DNA from: Sulfurimonas sp.
GTDB taxonomy: Bacteria; Campylobacterota; Campylobacteria; Campylobacterales; Sulfurimonadaceae
DNA length: 35,788 bases
Assembly: GCA_003978465.1 (NCBI GenBank)
Contig: QNZS01000014.1
Span: 1 to 35,788 of the forward strand
Reading direction: 5' to 3'
Shown here: one piece after another, positions 35,213 through 35,788 of the stretch
Numbering within the stretch: the first letter of the stretch is position 1
Layout: each line of letters begins with the position of its first letter
Notes under the pieces: generated by a model
The model's input: only the letters and a program-made list of their open reading frames with translations
What the model was told of the DNA's origin: nothing
Database searches by the model: none
Program-made: the position numbers and the translations under genes

Positions 35213-35615
35213 ACTAACTTCTTTTAATTTTTTCTTATTTAAGCTTACTTATCATACATAACACCTCGATTTATTTATAGTGTCAATATAATCATTTGTG
35301 GTAAATCATTATGAAACACTTGGTTAATGAAAGTCTCCATTGATACTGATATAGGTAAACACCCCTACTTCAGACTTTATTTAGCACAGATACTTTGATA
35401 CTTTTATATTAACGGTTGATTACAACGACACATTAATGTTCGTTGCTAGGTTTTGTTATCATAATTATTTATTTTATAAGTCAAAAGAGACCTGTCGCTG
35501 TAGTATTCAAAAGAGTAACATAGTAATTCATTAGTCATATTTCATCAAAATTAATACTTTATTATGTAGGCATAAGACTTAATTTAATGAATATTATAAT
35601 TCATTCCCTTTTATC
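35213..35615. other. Long non-coding AT-rich stretch
   Basis: About 400 bases between the tyrA terminator and the tRNA promoter hold no credible ORF. Structure seen: a TATAAT at 35287-35292 on the plus strand; a hairpin at 35423-35445 (arms CAACGA-C-ACATT and AATGTTCGTTG, 11 pairs with one bulged C) followed 5 bases later by TTTT; and an inverted repeat at 35586-35605 (AATGAAT/ATTCATT) around another TATAAT. It could hide a small RNA of about 155 nt, but evidence is weak. Confidence 0.5.
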
Positions 35616-35644
35616 TTGACATCCTTTGTCTATTTGTCTATAAT
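35616..35644 (+). promoter_or_regulatory. Consensus sigma-70 promoter of the tRNA operon
   Basis: TTGACA (35616-35621) and TATAAT (35639-35644), separated by exactly 17 bases, are a perfect consensus pair. Such a -35 is rare in this phylum and marks strong stable-RNA expression. The start is expected near 35651, about 22 bases before tRNA-Lys. The AT-rich DNA just upstream may act as an UP element. Confidence 0.85.
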
Positions 35645-35672
35645 TTCGACCTCTTAACAATAAGAGTAATAA

Positions 35673-35748
35673 GTCTTGTTAGCTCAGCTGGTAGAGCACG
35701 TCACTTTTAATGATGTGGCCGATGGTTCGAATCCATCACAGGACACCA
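35673..35748 (+). tRNA. tRNA-Lys (anticodon TTT)
   Basis: The 76-base cloverleaf is complete. The acceptor arm GTCTTGT pairs with ACAGGAC (one G-T). The D arm is GCTC/GAGC. The anticodon stem CGTCA/TGATG encloses loop CTTTTAA with anticodon TTT, and the T arm GATGG/CCATC encloses TTCGAAT. The CCA end is encoded. It is a substrate for the MnmA encoded at 179-1204. Confidence 0.96.
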
Positions 35749-35764
35749 TAACAACTACAAGAGT

Positions 35765-35788
35765 GGCCCCGTCGTCTAGCGGTTAGGA
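35765..35788 (+). tRNA. tRNA-Glu, 5' part, cut by window edge
   Basis: The first 24 bases (GGCCCCG acceptor, then TCGTCTAGCGGTTAGGA) match the 5' half of bacterial tRNA-Glu. It lies 16 bases after tRNA-Lys in the same transcription unit. The anticodon is beyond the edge; identity rests on the acceptor and D-arm sequence. Confidence 0.8.

Noticed and set aside
1..35788. CRISPR arrays, insertion sequences, prophage or integrase near the tRNAs
   Set aside because: No regularly spaced repeats, transposase, integrase or terminal repeats were seen on either strand. The R-M pair shows no clear flanking repeats by eye.

Overview
The window looks like the chromosome of a Campylobacterota (epsilonproteobacterial) bacterium, most likely a free-living Sulfurimonas-like relative of Campylobacter. 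The DNA is AT-rich. Several gene orders match Campylobacter jejuni from memory: aroQ-folK-flhF-flhG-(small membrane protein)-fliA-fliM-fliY; an M23 peptidase-lpxC-tsaB-thrB-ylxR-infB-rbfA-rimP run; and folB-cosR-ferredoxin-ppx. A futalosine-pathway deaminase (mqnX) and a CosR-like regulator also fit this phylum. Species assignment is inference only; no search was run.

Layout. Positions 1-178 carry no gene, but hold a minus-strand promoter-like sequence and leader-like hairpin pointing out of the window. Positions 179-8082 (minus) are one tightly packed, overlapping operon: aroQ, folK, flhF, flhG, a two-TM protein, fliA, fliM, fliY, a LOG-family gene and mnmA. It encodes the FlhF/FlhG flagellar placement pair, sigma-28 and the motor switch. 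Divergent from it are mqnX and sppA (8181-10274, plus). Positions 10320-21822 (minus) are a long housekeeping cluster: an uncharacterised 124-aa protein, a degenerate DHH phosphoesterase-like protein, an M23 envelope peptidase, lpxC, tsaB, thrB, ylxR, infB, rbfA, rimP, ribD, menG, xseA and a possible 35-codon ORF. Upstream on the same strand, nadA-nadC-flhB (24097-26975) is followed by a two-gene restriction-modification module (C5 cytosine methyltransferase plus HNH endonuclease, 21900-24054). That module is the only clearly accessory element in the window. On the plus strand are plsY-folB, a CosR-like response regulator with an adjacent histidine kinase, a 2[4Fe-4S] ferredoxin and ppx/gppA. 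These meet bamA (minus) tail to tail. Divergent from bamA is tyrA (plus), which ends in a terminator folded over its stop codon. The right edge has about 480 bp of non-coding DNA, a near-ideal sigma-70 promoter, tRNA-Lys(TTT) and the start of tRNA-Glu.

Most of the window is ordinary core genome, and I do not see a convincing new multi-gene system. The points most worth a second look are: the R-M module with its own promoter; the CosR-type regulator with an intact receiver beside a kinase; a perfect 27-bp palindrome in the bamA leader; the DHH-family protein without its metal motifs; the small ORF plus hairpin after xseA; and the hairpin-bearing non-coding stretch before the tRNAs.
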